NCBI GenBank assembly: GCA_016926235.1
Contig: JAFGOZ010000221.1
Coordinates: forward strand, 1 to 64,000
From: Bacteroidales bacterium
GTDB taxonomy: Bacteria > Bacteroidota > Bacteroidia > Bacteroidales > UBA10428
Direction: 5' to 3'
DNA: 64,000 nt
Part shown: positions 9,742 to 19,116 of the stretch, in pieces
Layout of the letters: each line of letters opens with the position of its first letter
Numbering within the stretch: position 1 is the stretch's first letter
The notes under the pieces: generated by a model
What the model saw: the letters and a program-made list of their open reading frames with translations, nothing else
Databases searched by the model: none
What the model was told of the DNA's origin: nothing
Program-made: the position numbers and the translations under genes

Positions 9742-10338
9742 CTATTCCTTTACTCCGCAAATAATGGTCCATGGAAGAGGAGTAGATTTTTTTATAATTT
9801 TAAGCTTTTGTGAAATCATTTTAGCTATTTTTCGCGAAGACCAATGATTTATATGGCCTGGTGTGTTTCCTAATTTACTCCAATATTTTAATCTTACCAT
9901 ATTCATTATTCTCCAAACAGGTTCCCGGGGGACTGAAATTAAAACATACTTAGAGGACACTCTGATTAGCTCATTGATTGCTTTTCCCGGATATTCCAAA
10001 TGTTCGAGTACCTCTGTGCATATCACTAATTCGAAAGTTCTATCAGGGTAAGCAATATTATATATATCACCAGTATTGAATTCGCAACCTGGAACATTTT
10101 TTTTTGCTGCAATAATATTTTTCTCGTCAATATCAAGGCCCACACATTTCTTTTCTTTAATCAAATCTCCAAGATGTGAGAAAATAATGCCTTCACCACA
10201 TCCCATGTCTAATATTGAAGAAGCCTGAAGCGGGAATATAATCTTTTCAATTCCTTTATTAAAGTTTGAAACCAGGTAACGTGAAATGGGATTTTTTGAA
10301 ATGTATTTTTCGTTAATATTTATCTCAATATTTTTCAT
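9742..10338 (-). CDS. Class I SAM-dependent methyltransferase
   Basis: The 198-residue protein shows the Rossmann-fold SAM motif ILDMGCGEG (42-50), an acidic strand-2 end (VGLDID), a motif II GDIYNI and CTEVLEHL, typical of Methyltransf_11/25 enzymes. Its start overlaps the end of the flippase-like gene by 14 bp, so the two are translationally coupled. Located in a glycan region, it could methylate a sugar or lipid-linked intermediate, but small-molecule methyltransferases are hard to assign and the substrate is unknown. Confidence 0.8.
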   Translation of the reverse strand: MKNIEININEKYISKNPISRYLVSNFNKGIEKIIFPLQASSILDMGCGEGIIFSHLGDLIKEKKCVGLDIDEKNIIAAKKNVPGCEFNTGDIYNIAYPDRTFELVICTEVLEHLEYPGKAINELIRVSSKYVLISVPREPVWRIMNMVRLKYWSKLGNTPGHINHWSSRKIAKMISQKLKIIKKSTPLPWTIICGVKE

Positions 10339-11215
10339 TTTTAATTCCTTTCTTTAAAACTAATGCGACAATAAAAATTAAAAATTCACCAATCAGGAAC
10401 CATAATCTTGAAAGTAATGCTATAGAAGTGGCAACGGGTAATGATGTCCCGTATTTGGTTAATCCAAGAACTATTAAACCTTCCCTAACTCCTATACCTC
10501 CTGGTACGATTAATGCTAGTAAACCAATTACCGCACCAAACGGAAAAAGAAACATGCTTTTGAGAGAAGGATTAATTATAATGGCATGGTTAAGAAAGTA
10601 AAATCCAATCATCCACATAATCCAATAACCAAAGCATGCTATAAACACAGGTGAAAAATCTTTGGCTTTTATAAAAGGTATATCGATTTCCTTCTTCACA
10701 ATTTTATGTATGAGTTGGATTACCAAATCATGGATTTTTTTTATAAACAGGAACGAGCTTAGTAATATCAAAAATATTATATAACAAACAATATACTGGT
10801 TTTCTACAAGAGTGACGATAGGCCAAATACTAAGTACTAATGATGTCCATATTGAAATGAATTGTTCCTTCAATGAAACAAGTGTCAGGTTGCGAAGTGG
10901 GAAGTTATAATATGTATTTATTATGCCAGCTCTTCCTAAGATAGTCCATAATTTCCCTGGAATATATTTGGCAAATACTGATAATCCCTGTGATATTGAG
11001 GCAGATTTTATAGACACCATAATATTATGCTTACTCATTGAATAATACCAGCTTATTATACTGCCAAAAAACCCGAGAAAAAGAAAAAGTATTGCAAGAA
11101 GGATGTATTTGTAGTTGAATGTAAGATTCTCAATTGCTATATAATCTAATTTATAAAGGTATATTACTAAAAAGAGTATCGATATATAAATAAGGAATTT
11201 TAAATATTTTTTCAT
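10325..11215 (-). CDS. AglD/MprF-type flippase-like membrane protein (UPF0104)
   Basis: About 296 residues with roughly seven or eight hydrophobic segments and the signature VPGGIGVREG, which marks the lysylphosphatidylglycerol synthase transmembrane region family. Members include the MprF flippase domain and archaeal AglD in glycan assembly, and are thought to move or handle lipid-linked compounds in the membrane. I chose ATG 11215 because the longer frame opens with TTG at 11239 and adds only eight polar residues. It overlaps the methyltransferase gene downstream. With no Wzx in the window it could serve the glycan pathway here, but that is inference. Confidence 0.78.
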   Translation of the reverse strand: MKKYLKFLIYISILFLVIYLYKLDYIAIENLTFNYKYILLAILFLFLGFFGSIISWYYSMSKHNIMVSIKSASISQGLSVFAKYIPGKLWTILGRAGIINTYYNFPLRNLTLVSLKEQFISIWTSLVLSIWPIVTLVENQYIVCYIIFLILLSSFLFIKKIHDLVIQLIHKIVKKEIDIPFIKAKDFSPVFIACFGYWIMWMIGFYFLNHAIIINPSLKSMFLFPFGAVIGLLALIVPGGIGVREGLIVLGLTKYGTSLPVATSIALLSRLWFLIGEFLIFIVALVLKKGIKNEKY

Positions 11216-11302
11216 AAAACTCTCAAGTTTAAGATCCAATGAGAATCATACTCTTTTAGAATGAATACGGGCGCAAATATAATAATATTATACAGGTATT
11301 CA

Positions 11303-12880
11303 CTATTTCACAAAAACTAAAGTAATGGGTGTGTTATCCGGTTTTGAAAAGAAATTATAAACAATATTACATTGCTGATGGTTTACCCAATTTGTATATA
11401 TTATATAGTAATAGTTTTTTTTCATAGGTTCATTTGTTCGCATTACAATATCTCTTTTTTCACGTTCAATATAAAAAATGTTTGTATGGTCTAAAGGTGT
11501 AAAGGAGTATACGAATAGTTTTACTCCCTTCGTTAATCGAGCGACCTCAAATGACGCTTTTCTATATACTGGTTCAGGACTGTGATTATATCTGTATGGA
11601 ATTACAAACCAATTGAAACCCAGACGAAGGGTAAATAATATCAGGGCAAAAAGTATTATCCTGTAACCGGCCATTTTCAACATTAAATAGACTAATGTGG
11701 CTAAACAAATAATAATGAATCCGATTTTCAGGATAAATGAAATGGAGGATTGAGGAAAAATAAAAAAGAATATTACCAAACCAGCAGCTGTTATTGTTAT
11801 AGAGCTGTATATAAGTATTTTAAGTAAGAATTGTTTAAGTTTAGGGGCATACATATCTGCTTCATGATATAGTTGAGCCAGAAATATAAAGAGAAGCGGG
11901 TAGATCATAAATAAATAACGGGGTAATGTTGAGGGCGATATCCAGTAGATAATTATATTATATAGGAATAAGTAAAGGCAATACTTAATAAAAGGGTGTT
12001 TTATAACTATTTTAAATAGTCCTTTTTTTAGAAGCAGAATGAACAATAATGACCAGGGGGCAATATTATACAGTTGTAAAAACGGGAATAAAAGAAGATG
12101 TTTAAGTGAGTCCCAAACACCGTGTTGAAGAGGTGTCCGTTGCGTGGATTCAAATAAAAGCGATTTTATATAAGTATGAGGAGAATTATATTTACTGTAT
12201 TTCCAGAAATAGATTCCAGCTATGGCTACCATCAATAGTATTCCTAAAAAATGAGCCCAGTGGAATAATTTTTTAAAATCTCTATTTTGAACGAAAACAA
12301 ACAGAAGTGTAATTCCCTGAAACAGGAGTGATGGCAATCCTTTTGTTAAAACTCCTAATGTAGTAATAAAGTATGAGAGAATGAAAAGTAAAAAAAACTT
12401 TTGTTTTTGACTAAAATGGTAAATTACTATAAAACCTGTAAACGTAAGCCATGAATAAAAAAGATCAATTAATCCGAGTTGGGAATCATAGAAAAGAATC
12501 CTTCCGGATGTAACAAACATTAAGGTAGCAATAAGTGCGACTTTTTCAGAAAGATTTTTTTTAACAAAGAAGAAGAGAGTAATTGCAAAGCCGATAAGGG
12601 ATAAGATAGCTGGTAGCCTTACAATAAATTCAGATTCATTATGGGTTATTTTAAACAAACCAGCCAGAATCCAATTATAGAGTGGGGGTTTCCTGTAGTA
12701 GTAGTTGCCGTGAATTGTTGGTGTGATATAATTTCCCGAAAGGTTCATCTCTAATGATACTACGGCCCGGGTGGGCTCATCTGAAGTTAAGGGCAATTTT
12801 CCAATATTAACAAACAACGCTGGCACCAGGAGTAATATGATTATTATATAGAATATGTTTAGTTTAATTCTTTCAATCAT
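11303..12880 (-). CDS. ArnT/PMT-family membrane glycosyltransferase
   Basis: 525 residues with about a dozen hydrophobic segments. The first extracytoplasmic loop carries LTSDEPTRAVVSLEM and YYYRKPPLYNW, matching the DE and (R)KPPL motifs of the 4-amino-4-deoxy-L-arabinose transferase/PMT superfamily (GT83/GT39), and an EFIVRLPA motif follows. These enzymes use polyprenyl-phosphate sugars to glycosylate lipid A, glycans or proteins on the outer face of the inner membrane. It starts a minus-strand run with the flippase-like, methyltransferase and GT2 genes. Whether it modifies lipid A or something else cannot be decided here. Confidence 0.85.
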   Translation of the reverse strand: MIERIKLNIFYIIIILLLVPALFVNIGKLPLTSDEPTRAVVSLEMNLSGNYITPTIHGNYYYRKPPLYNWILAGLFKITHNESEFIVRLPAILSLIGFAITLFFFVKKNLSEKVALIATLMFVTSGRILFYDSQLGLIDLFYSWLTFTGFIVIYHFSQKQKFFLLFILSYFITTLGVLTKGLPSLLFQGITLLFVFVQNRDFKKLFHWAHFLGILLMVAIAGIYFWKYSKYNSPHTYIKSLLFESTQRTPLQHGVWDSLKHLLLFPFLQLYNIAPWSLLFILLLKKGLFKIVIKHPFIKYCLYLFLYNIIIYWISPSTLPRYLFMIYPLLFIFLAQLYHEADMYAPKLKQFLLKILIYSSITITAAGLVIFFFIFPQSSISFILKIGFIIICLATLVYLMLKMAGYRIILFALILFTLRLGFNWFVIPYRYNHSPEPVYRKASFEVARLTKGVKLFVYSFTPLDHTNIFYIEREKRDIVMRTNEPMKKNYYYIIYTNWVNHQQCNIVYNFFSKPDNTPITLVFVK

Positions 12881-12894
12881 GTCAACAAAGTTAT

Positions 12895-12926
12895 GAGTAC
12901 TTAAAGTTAAGAGTACTTAAAGTTAA
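12895..12926 (+). repeat. Tandem 16-bp repeat beside four-helix-bundle gene
   Basis: gagtacttaaagttaa occurs twice head-to-tail (12895-12910 and 12911-12926), downstream of the four-helix-bundle gene. The core agtacttaaagttaa recurs in inverted orientation at 13417-13431 on the gene's other side, so the gene is bracketed by the same short sequence. Confidence 0.85.
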
Positions 12927-13005
12927 GAATAAATAAAGTTTGGGATCATTTTGTAAGCATTTTGCTTTATTTGGATAAGTGCCATCCTTAAAGGAAATCT
13001 TGATT

Positions 13006-13362
13006 CTACTTCAGTTTATTAATAATGGAAGTAAAATTAGCTAAAATCTCATTGGTTTCTGATAATAAATTCTTTACAACATTATCATCTGACCATTTTA
13101 AATAATCAATAATTCTCAACCAGAACAAGGTTTCATTTGCTTCACCAGCACATATTTGAGCTTTGTTCCTAAAGTCCGGGATGCTTTTAGATCTGTTAAC
13201 TTCCTGATAATTTGCTCCAACACTTGTTCCAGAAACTATATTTTGTTTTCTGACAAAATTCCCTTCAATAGTCTGGGGTAATGAAGAGGAAAGCTTTATA
13301 ATATTCACCCCGTATTCAAGTAACCTCTGTTCCAAGACTTGAGCAAATTCTTTATTCTTCAT
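13006..13362 (-). CDS. Four-helix-bundle protein, 23S rRNA intervening-sequence (IVP/S23) family
   Basis: The 118-residue, all-helical protein has the family pattern around SGTSVGANYQEVNRSKS and ANETLFWLRI, as in the S23/IVP family (PF05635, TIGR02436). The founding members are encoded in insertions in spirochaete 23S rRNA; chromosomal copies between ordinary genes are common in Bacteroidota and their function is not established. Here it sits alone between a glycosyltransferase and a regulator gene. It is bracketed by agtacttaaagttaa repeats, two copies downstream and one inverted copy upstream. That arrangement suggests a unit inserted between genes. A related but divergent member is at 54464. 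Confidence 0.85.
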   Translation of the reverse strand: MKNKEFAQVLEQRLLEYGVNIIKLSSSLPQTIEGNFVRKQNIVSGTSVGANYQEVNRSKSIPDFRNKAQICAGEANETLFWLRIIDYLKWSDDNVVKNLLSETNEILANFTSIINKLK

Positions 13363-13416
13363 ATTTAAATTTTTTTGAACTTAATTCTTTATTTGTAATA
13401 CTAACTCTAAGTACTT

Positions 13417-13431
13417 TTAACTTTAAGTACT
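13417..13431 (-). repeat. Inverted copy of the 15-bp flanking repeat
   Basis: ttaactttaagtact is the exact reverse complement of the core of the repeats at 12896-12910 and 12912-12926. It ends 2 bp from the stop codon of the regulator gene at 13434 and continues into a degenerate second copy (taagtactt) on the left. Confidence 0.85.
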
Positions 13432-13433
13432 TC

Positions 13434-14600
13434 TTACTTAATTATAGGCATTGCAAAAGCGCTAACATCCTTACCTGTTATCTCCTTATCACAAAGTATT
13501 ATCAGTCGTTCCATAACATTTCTAAGTTCACGGATATTCCCTGTCCAGGTTATTTTTTGTAGTTCTTCAATGGCATCTTTGGTTATTGGTTTCTCAGGAA
13601 TCCCATGTTCTTCACATATTTGTTTTATGAAATAATCCGCCAGAAGAGGAATGTCATCCAGGCGTTCGTTAAGAGCAGGAACCTGAATAAGGATTACACT
13701 CAGCCTATGGTAAAGGTCTTCTCTAAAACGGTTGTTCTTTATTTCTTCAGTAAGGTCTTTATTGGTTGCAGCTATAATTCTTACATTAACAGTTATGTCC
13801 TTATCGCTTCCAACCCTCGAAATTTTATTTTCCTGGAGTGCGCGCAATACTTTTGCCTGAGCCGAAAGGCTCATATCTCCAATTTCATCAAGGAAAAGAG
13901 TGCCTCCATTGGCTTGTTCAAATTTCCCTATACGTTGCTTGTAGGCAGAGGTAAAGGAACCTTTCTCATGTCCAAATAGTTCACTTTCAATTAACTCTGA
14001 TGGTATGGCAGCACAATTTACTTCTACAAAGGGGTAGGGTGCACGCTCACTTTTATCATGTAATTGCCTGGCTACAAGTTCCTTACCTGTTCCATTTTGC
14101 CCGGTTATTAATACGCGTGCATCTGTATGAGCAACGCGTTCAACCATCTCCAGAGCCTTTTTAATAGCTGGTGATTCACCTACAATTTCATATTTTTTAT
14201 TAACCTTCTTCTTAAGTACTTTAGTTTCAGAAAGCAGGGTTGTTTTATCCATTGCATTACGGATAGTAACCAGTAACCGGTTTAGATCAAGTGGCTTTTC
14301 AATAAAGTCATATGCTCCTTTTTTAATGGCTTCTACCGCAGTGTCAATGTTTCCATGACCTGATATCATTATTACCTGGGTGTCATGTCCTTCTTCCTGA
14401 ATTTTGTCCAATACCTCAATTCCGTCCATTCCGGGCATTTTGATATCACATAACACAAGGTCATAAGCATTGGATCTGAATAGTTCGAGACCCTGATTGC
14501 CGTCTTCAGCAGTCTCTATAATATGGTTTTCATGCTCGAGTATTTCTTTCAGAGTGTTACGTATGCTCTTCTCATCATCTATCACCAGTATGTTTGCCAT
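13434..14600 (-). CDS. NtrC-like response regulator, AAA+ domain, no HTH
   Basis: 388 residues from ATG 14600; the longer frame begins with TTG. The order is a receiver domain (phospho-acceptor Asp52 in LVLCDIKMPG), a linker and a sigma-54 AAA+ domain with Walker A GQNGTGKE (168-175), LFGHEKG and GGTLFLDEIGD. The protein stops shortly after GNIRELRNVMERL, so the C-terminal Fis-type DNA-binding domain is absent. The sigma-54 contact loop reads GSFTSA (215-220) instead of GAFTGA. From memory, a Bacteroidota subfamily shares both traits, so this is probably a native form and not a truncation, although a repeat abuts the stop codon. Its targets are unknown. Confidence 0.85.
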   Translation of the reverse strand: MANILVIDDEKSIRNTLKEILEHENHIIETAEDGNQGLELFRSNAYDLVLCDIKMPGMDGIEVLDKIQEEGHDTQVIMISGHGNIDTAVEAIKKGAYDFIEKPLDLNRLLVTIRNAMDKTTLLSETKVLKKKVNKKYEIVGESPAIKKALEMVERVAHTDARVLITGQNGTGKELVARQLHDKSERAPYPFVEVNCAAIPSELIESELFGHEKGSFTSAYKQRIGKFEQANGGTLFLDEIGDMSLSAQAKVLRALQENKISRVGSDKDITVNVRIIAATNKDLTEEIKNNRFREDLYHRLSVILIQVPALNERLDDIPLLADYFIKQICEEHGIPEKPITKDAIEELQKITWTGNIRELRNVMERLIILCDKEITGKDVSAFAMPIIK

Positions 14601-14715
14601 AATCAAAATGTTTAATATAGAACTCTTAATAAGTTAATTCCATTCAAAACTAACAAAAATTCTACCAAAATATTTGATTCTTGATTGAAAAAGGTTTGAA
14701 AGGAATATTTTATGG

Positions 14716-15624
14716 TTATTTTGGCAGATATTGACTCATTACCCCTTCTTTAAGCGAATAAGCCGTTTGATAAATAGTGTTTATTCGGGTTATTTTGAGT
14801 GAAGTTTTTACCAGTATAATTGCGGGTACAATAAACTCAACCTGCCATTTTTCGATTCCTTGCATTGTGATCCTTTGATTTTTTGCAGACTCAACCAGTT
14901 TCTTATAAATTGCATTGAAATCATCAATCGGAATTGGATTCATGCAAGGGAGATCATCTCTTTTAAAAATCATTCTGACGAAAGTGTCAAAAGAACCCGA
15001 AGCCCCAATTAGTATTTCAGGTTTATACTGGGCAGATGCCTGCTGTAATGCCTGCAGTCCTGTTTCAAGAAATTGTTGCAGTTCCAGAATTTCTTTGTTT
15101 GTTATTGGATCAGATGGATTGAACTTTTCTATCAACCTTGCAATACCTGATTCAAAGCTGCGTTTCCAGTAAATTCTATCTTTATCAGCAATAATGTATT
15201 CATTGCTTCCTCCGCCAATGTCCAAAATTAAGAACCTTTTATCAATCCCATTTAATGTGAGTTTAACACCTTTATAAATTAATTCGGCTTCCTGGTCTCC
15301 GGTAAGAATTTGAATCTTAATGCCATAATTTTCATAAACTTGCTTAATAAAATCATGCTGGTTTGTTGCATTTCGTATTGCCGAGGTGGCAAATGCAAGG
15401 CTCTGATCTACATTATATCGAGATATGGTTTTTAGATGATTATCGATTGCATCAATGCCTCTTTCAATTGCATCCTGAGATAATATTTTATTGTTGATCC
15501 CTCTTTGGCCTAACTTTACAGCAATTCGTGAATTGTGAAGTGTTTTGATCAACCCATTTGATGTGTATTCGGCAATAATGAGGTTAAAAGTATTTGTGCC
15601 AAGGTCAATTACGGCGATTCTCAT
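14716..15624 (-). CDS. Ppx/GppA-type exopolyphosphatase/phosphohydrolase
   Basis: 302 residues from ATG 15624. The frame extends further upstream, but the conserved beginning MRIAVIDLGTNTFNL fits this ATG. The two phosphate-binding loops of the ASKHA fold are visible: DLGTNTFNL, and LDIGGGSNEYI about 120 residues in. The family removes phosphate from polyphosphate or from pppGpp. At about 300 residues it lacks the C-terminal HD-like extension of E. coli Ppx, as many short homologues do. It follows the ABC permease gene within 8 bp and is probably cotranscribed with it. Confidence 0.88.
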   Translation of the reverse strand: MRIAVIDLGTNTFNLIIAEYTSNGLIKTLHNSRIAVKLGQRGINNKILSQDAIERGIDAIDNHLKTISRYNVDQSLAFATSAIRNATNQHDFIKQVYENYGIKIQILTGDQEAELIYKGVKLTLNGIDKRFLILDIGGGSNEYIIADKDRIYWKRSFESGIARLIEKFNPSDPITNKEILELQQFLETGLQALQQASAQYKPEILIGASGSFDTFVRMIFKRDDLPCMNPIPIDDFNAIYKKLVESAKNQRITMQGIEKWQVEFIVPAIILVKTSLKITRINTIYQTAYSLKEGVMSQYLPK

Positions 15625-15631
15625 ATAATTG

Positions 15632-17008
15632 TTAATTCTTATACCGCAACCATTTAAACATTTCTTTGAACGATGGTTTCTTTCCATACATAAGTATCCC
15701 GGTACGATAAATCTTTCCTGCCATCCACACGGTTCCTAAAAAAGTAAAGATAAGCAGGCTCATTGAAATGGCTATCTGCCAGCCCGAGACGTTAAATGGG
15801 ATGCGTACCATCATTACGATTGGTGAGGTGAAAGGTATCATTGAAAACCAGAAGGCAACAGGTCCTTCAGGATTGTTAATAGCACTAAGCATGGCAAACA
15901 TGGCCATTATTAATGGTATTGTAACAGGCAGCATAAATTGCTGAATATCGGTGTCGCTATCAATTGCCGAGCCAACGGCGGCAAACAACGCAGCATAAAG
16001 TAAGTATCCAAACATAAAGTAGAAGAGAAAGGTAAGTAACATAACCGTCCAGTTTATATCCTCCAGGTATGCAAAAGCATCCTCAAATTTTGCATAGTCG
16101 TCGTCTGTTTTTGTATTTTCAATAGTTGGTGCCTGTGACTGTGATTGCATTAAATCCTGTGTTATGACTTTTTCAGTTGGATTCATTGTGAGTTCAGGGA
16201 AAAGAGTGGTTTTTGCAACTGTAACAAATGTTCCAGTCAAAAGTACCCAAAGTGCAAATTGTGCCAATGCAACCAGGGCTATACCAATAATTTTACCTGT
16301 CATTATCTGGAAAGGTTTTACCGATGATGCCATTAGCTCAACGATGCGGTTTGTTTTTTCTTCAATTACACCCCGCATCACCATGGATCCAAAAATGAAG
16401 ATAAACATATAAATAAGAAAGCCGCTGATGTATCCAACTGCAACAGCTACTTCATGATGGCTTTCTTTTTCTTCACCGGTATTGGTCCATTTTATTGTTG
16501 AAACATTTATATCTGTTTTTACTGAATTTATAATATCAACAGGAATATGTTTTTTTATAAGTTTGTAATCCTGCATTATTTTTTCAAGTCCGTGTTCTAT
16601 TTGCCCTGAAATGCTAAGACTGGGCTGTTTAGTGGCATATAATTTTACAGTGTTAGAGCTGAAAATATTTCCCGGAATAAAAAGCACAGCGTAGTAATCG
16701 GTTTTTGGGAATAAAGTTTTCATTTGTTCCAGGCTTATGTTATCAAGATATTCGAAGTGTAGAATATCGCTTTCCGGCAATAAGTCCCGGAATAGCTGAA
16801 GTGAATCGGGAACAGGTCTGTTGGTTTCCTGGTTGTATTCAATAACGGCAATGGTTTTTTCACCCTTCTCCTCCATATGCATAAGCCAGGCGGGCATGAT
16901 CATAATCATGGCAAAAATAACAGGCCCCAGGAAGCTCATCAATATGAATGATTTTTTTCTTACGCGGGTAAGAAACTCCCTTTTTATAATGAGAGGAATT
17001 TTATTCAT
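15632..17008 (-). CDS. ABC-2 type exporter permease (NatB-like)
   Basis: 458 residues with an N-terminal helix, a large extracytoplasmic domain and about five further helices in the C-terminal half. This is the ABC2_membrane_3 layout of NatB-like permeases. The sequence TSSVKPFQIMTGKIIG-like (ASSVKPFQIMTGKIIGIA) and GVIEEKTNRIVE are characteristic of the family. Its start overlaps the ATPase gene by 8 bp, so the two form one transporter. NatAB of Bacillus exports sodium; the substrate here is not determinable. Confidence 0.87.
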   Translation of the reverse strand: MNKIPLIIKREFLTRVRKKSFILMSFLGPVIFAMIMIMPAWLMHMEEKGEKTIAVIEYNQETNRPVPDSLQLFRDLLPESDILHFEYLDNISLEQMKTLFPKTDYYAVLFIPGNIFSSNTVKLYATKQPSLSISGQIEHGLEKIMQDYKLIKKHIPVDIINSVKTDINVSTIKWTNTGEEKESHHEVAVAVGYISGFLIYMFIFIFGSMVMRGVIEEKTNRIVELMASSVKPFQIMTGKIIGIALVALAQFALWVLLTGTFVTVAKTTLFPELTMNPTEKVITQDLMQSQSQAPTIENTKTDDDYAKFEDAFAYLEDINWTVMLLTFLFYFMFGYLLYAALFAAVGSAIDSDTDIQQFMLPVTIPLIMAMFAMLSAINNPEGPVAFWFSMIPFTSPIVMMVRIPFNVSGWQIAISMSLLIFTFLGTVWMAGKIYRTGILMYGKKPSFKEMFKWLRYKN

Positions 17009-17939
17009 TCATTTCAATTTTTGAGTTATTTGAATGTTCCACCAGTTTTATAAATATCTCGCTCATATTCGGAAGTATCTCCTGGAAAGCGACCACATCA
17101 ACCAACGACACAAAATCTGCAAGAATTGAATTATTGGAAATCCCTTCAGGAATTTTAAGGGTTATGGATGAAACATTGAGGTTGTTTTGTTTCTCAATGA
17201 TTGTGTATTTGTTTAATAATTTAGATTCCAGATCAAGATTGCCATTATAGTCGATTTTAAAAATATGGGCTTTATGGTCTTGTTTTATTTTTTCAACCGA
17301 TCCTTCAATTATTGAATTTCCTTTATTGATAAGGGTTATGTTATCACACAGTTCTTCAACAGAAGGCATGTCGTGTGTTGAGAATACTATAGTTGCCCCG
17401 TTATCCCTAAGGTTAAGAATTTCTTTTTTAAGTAATCGTATATTTATTGGGTCAAATCCGGTAAAGGGTTCATCAAAAATAAGAAGTTTGGGTTCGTGTA
17501 AAACCGTTACTACAAATTGTATTTTTTGCTGCATACCTTTAGATAGTTCTTCTACTTTTTTATCCCACCATGACATGATTTCGAACTTCTCGAACCATTG
17601 CCTGATTTTAATCTTGGCATCTTTTTTTGACAAACCTTTAAGTTGAGCCAGGTAAATGGCTTGTTCACCTACTTTCATTTTCCGGTATAGACCTCTTTCT
17701 TCAGGCAAGTAACCCAGTTTATAAATGTCTTCAGATTTTAGTTTTTGGTCATAGTAGAACAGCTGTCCTTTATCGGGGGCTGTTATCTGGTTCATAATAC
17801 GTATAAGCGTTGTTTTACCGGCTCCATTGGGACCAAGAAGTCCATAAATTGATCCTTCAGGGATATGAATATTGACATCGTTAAGTGCCAGATGATTAGC
17901 AAATCGTTTCTCGATATGTTGGGCTGTAAATATATTCAT
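17001..17939 (-). CDS. ABC transporter ATP-binding protein (NatA-like)
   Basis: 312 residues from ATG 17939, chosen because MNIFTAQHIEKRF begins the usual first strand and leaves the dnaJ stop codon free; an upstream in-frame start at 17954 would overlap dnaJ. The nucleotide-binding domain has Walker A GPNGAGKTT, signature LSKGMQQK, Walker B LLIFDEP and the switch His in STHD. A C-terminal DUF4162-like extension of about 80 residues is typical for NatA. It lies directly after dnaJ and overlaps the permease gene. Confidence 0.9.
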   Translation of the reverse strand: MNIFTAQHIEKRFANHLALNDVNIHIPEGSIYGLLGPNGAGKTTLIRIMNQITAPDKGQLFYYDQKLKSEDIYKLGYLPEERGLYRKMKVGEQAIYLAQLKGLSKKDAKIKIRQWFEKFEIMSWWDKKVEELSKGMQQKIQFVVTVLHEPKLLIFDEPFTGFDPINIRLLKKEILNLRDNGATIVFSTHDMPSVEELCDNITLINKGNSIIEGSVEKIKQDHKAHIFKIDYNGNLDLESKLLNKYTIIEKQNNLNVSSITLKIPEGISNNSILADFVSLVDVVAFQEILPNMSEIFIKLVEHSNNSKIEMNE

Positions 17940-17946
17940 CGAACAT

Positions 17947-19089
17947 TTACTCAAAGAAGTTTCTCATTTTTTCAAAAAAGTTCTTGTCTGCACTATCTGG
18001 TTTGGGTGTGAAATTAGTTGATTCTCCCAATTTTTGTAATGTCTTTTTCTCTTCGCTGCTAAGGTTCTTTGGTACCCATACATTTATACTTACCAGCAAA
18101 TCCCCTTTCCCATAGCCATTAACATCAGAAATTCCTTTACCACGCAATCTGAGTATTTTACCTGGTTGTGTACCCGCTTCTATTTTTATTTTCACTTTTC
18201 CTTCAAGGGTTGGAATTTCAACCGCGGCTCCTAGTGCAGCATCAGGGATACTGATAAAAAGGTTATACAGTAAGTCATTTCCATCCCGTATCAGATCGGG
18301 GTGTTTTTCTTCTTCAATAAGAACGAGCAGGTCACCGTTTATGCCACCTCTGCGGGCCGCGTTACCTTTTCCGCTGACTGACAACTGCATACCTTCGCCA
18401 ACTCCGGGGGGAATATTAATTTTAATTACTTCATCAGCCTTTACAATTCCTTCGCCGTAGCAGGCAGGGCATTTTTGGGTAATGATTTTACCTTCCCCAC
18501 CGCAGGTGCTGCATACAGCAGTGGTTTGCATTTGTCCCAGGAAGGTGTTGCTAATCCTGGTTACATGACCTGTTCCACGGCAGGTTGGGCAGGTATCATG
18601 CCCAGAACCTTCTTTTGCTCCAGTTCCATGGCATACATCACAAGCCACATACTTTTTGACTTTTAATTTCTTCTCAACACCTGTAGCTATTTCGTTAAGG
18701 GTGAGTTTTACTTTTACGCGGAGGTTTGAACCTTTGCTTACAGTTCTTGCTCTTCTTCTGCTGCTGCCAAAACCTCCAAAACCAAATGCATCACCAAAAA
18801 TATCGCCAAAGCTGGAGAATATGTCTTCCATGGTCATTCCACCACCAAAACCTCCGGCTCCATTACCCATTCCGGCATGTCCAAACTGGTCATAACGTGC
18901 TCTTTTCTGATCATCGCTTAAAACCTCGTAGGCTTCAGCTGCTTCCTTGAACTTCTCCTCAGCTTCTTTATTTCCGGGATTTTTATCCGGGTGATATTGA
19001 AGCGCTTTCTTCCTGTAAGCTTTCTTTATCTCCTCCTTACTGGCATTTTTGGTAACTTCAAGTACTTCGTAATAATCTCTTTTTGCCAT
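17947..19089 (-). CDS. dnaJ: Chaperone DnaJ
   Basis: 380 residues in full-length type I (class A) order: a J-domain with HPD at 33-35, a Gly/Phe-rich region, four CxxCxGxG zinc motifs ([32 protein letters not shown]) and the C-terminal substrate-binding domains. DnaJ stimulates DnaK ATPase and delivers unfolded proteins. It follows grpE by 27 bp, and dnaK is not in the window. Length and all key motifs are normal. Confidence 0.98.
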   Translation of the reverse strand: MAKRDYYEVLEVTKNASKEEIKKAYRKKALQYHPDKNPGNKEAEEKFKEAAEAYEVLSDDQKRARYDQFGHAGMGNGAGGFGGGMTMEDIFSSFGDIFGDAFGFGGFGSSRRRARTVSKGSNLRVKVKLTLNEIATGVEKKLKVKKYVACDVCHGTGAKEGSGHDTCPTCRGTGHVTRISNTFLGQMQTTAVCSTCGGEGKIITQKCPACYGEGIVKADEVIKINIPPGVGEGMQLSVSGKGNAARRGGINGDLLVLIEEEKHPDLIRDGNDLLYNLFISIPDAALGAAVEIPTLEGKVKIKIEAGTQPGKILRLRGKGISDVNGYGKGDLLVSINVWVPKNLSSEEKKTLQKLGESTNFTPKPDSADKNFFEKMRNFFE

Positions 19090-19116
19090 CGTAATTTGTA
19101 TTATTTTCCTGCTATC

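Noticed and set aside
12895..13431. Short repeats considered as a CRISPR array or an insertion sequence
   Set aside because: There are only three 15-bp copies, no spacer pattern and no cas gene. There is also no transposase, and the enclosed protein is a four-helix-bundle family member.
13434..14600. Regulator considered as a pseudogene truncated by the adjacent repeat
   Set aside because: The missing HTH and GSFTSA loop recall an established Bacteroidota subfamily, and the frame is intact up to a natural end after the AAA+ domain.
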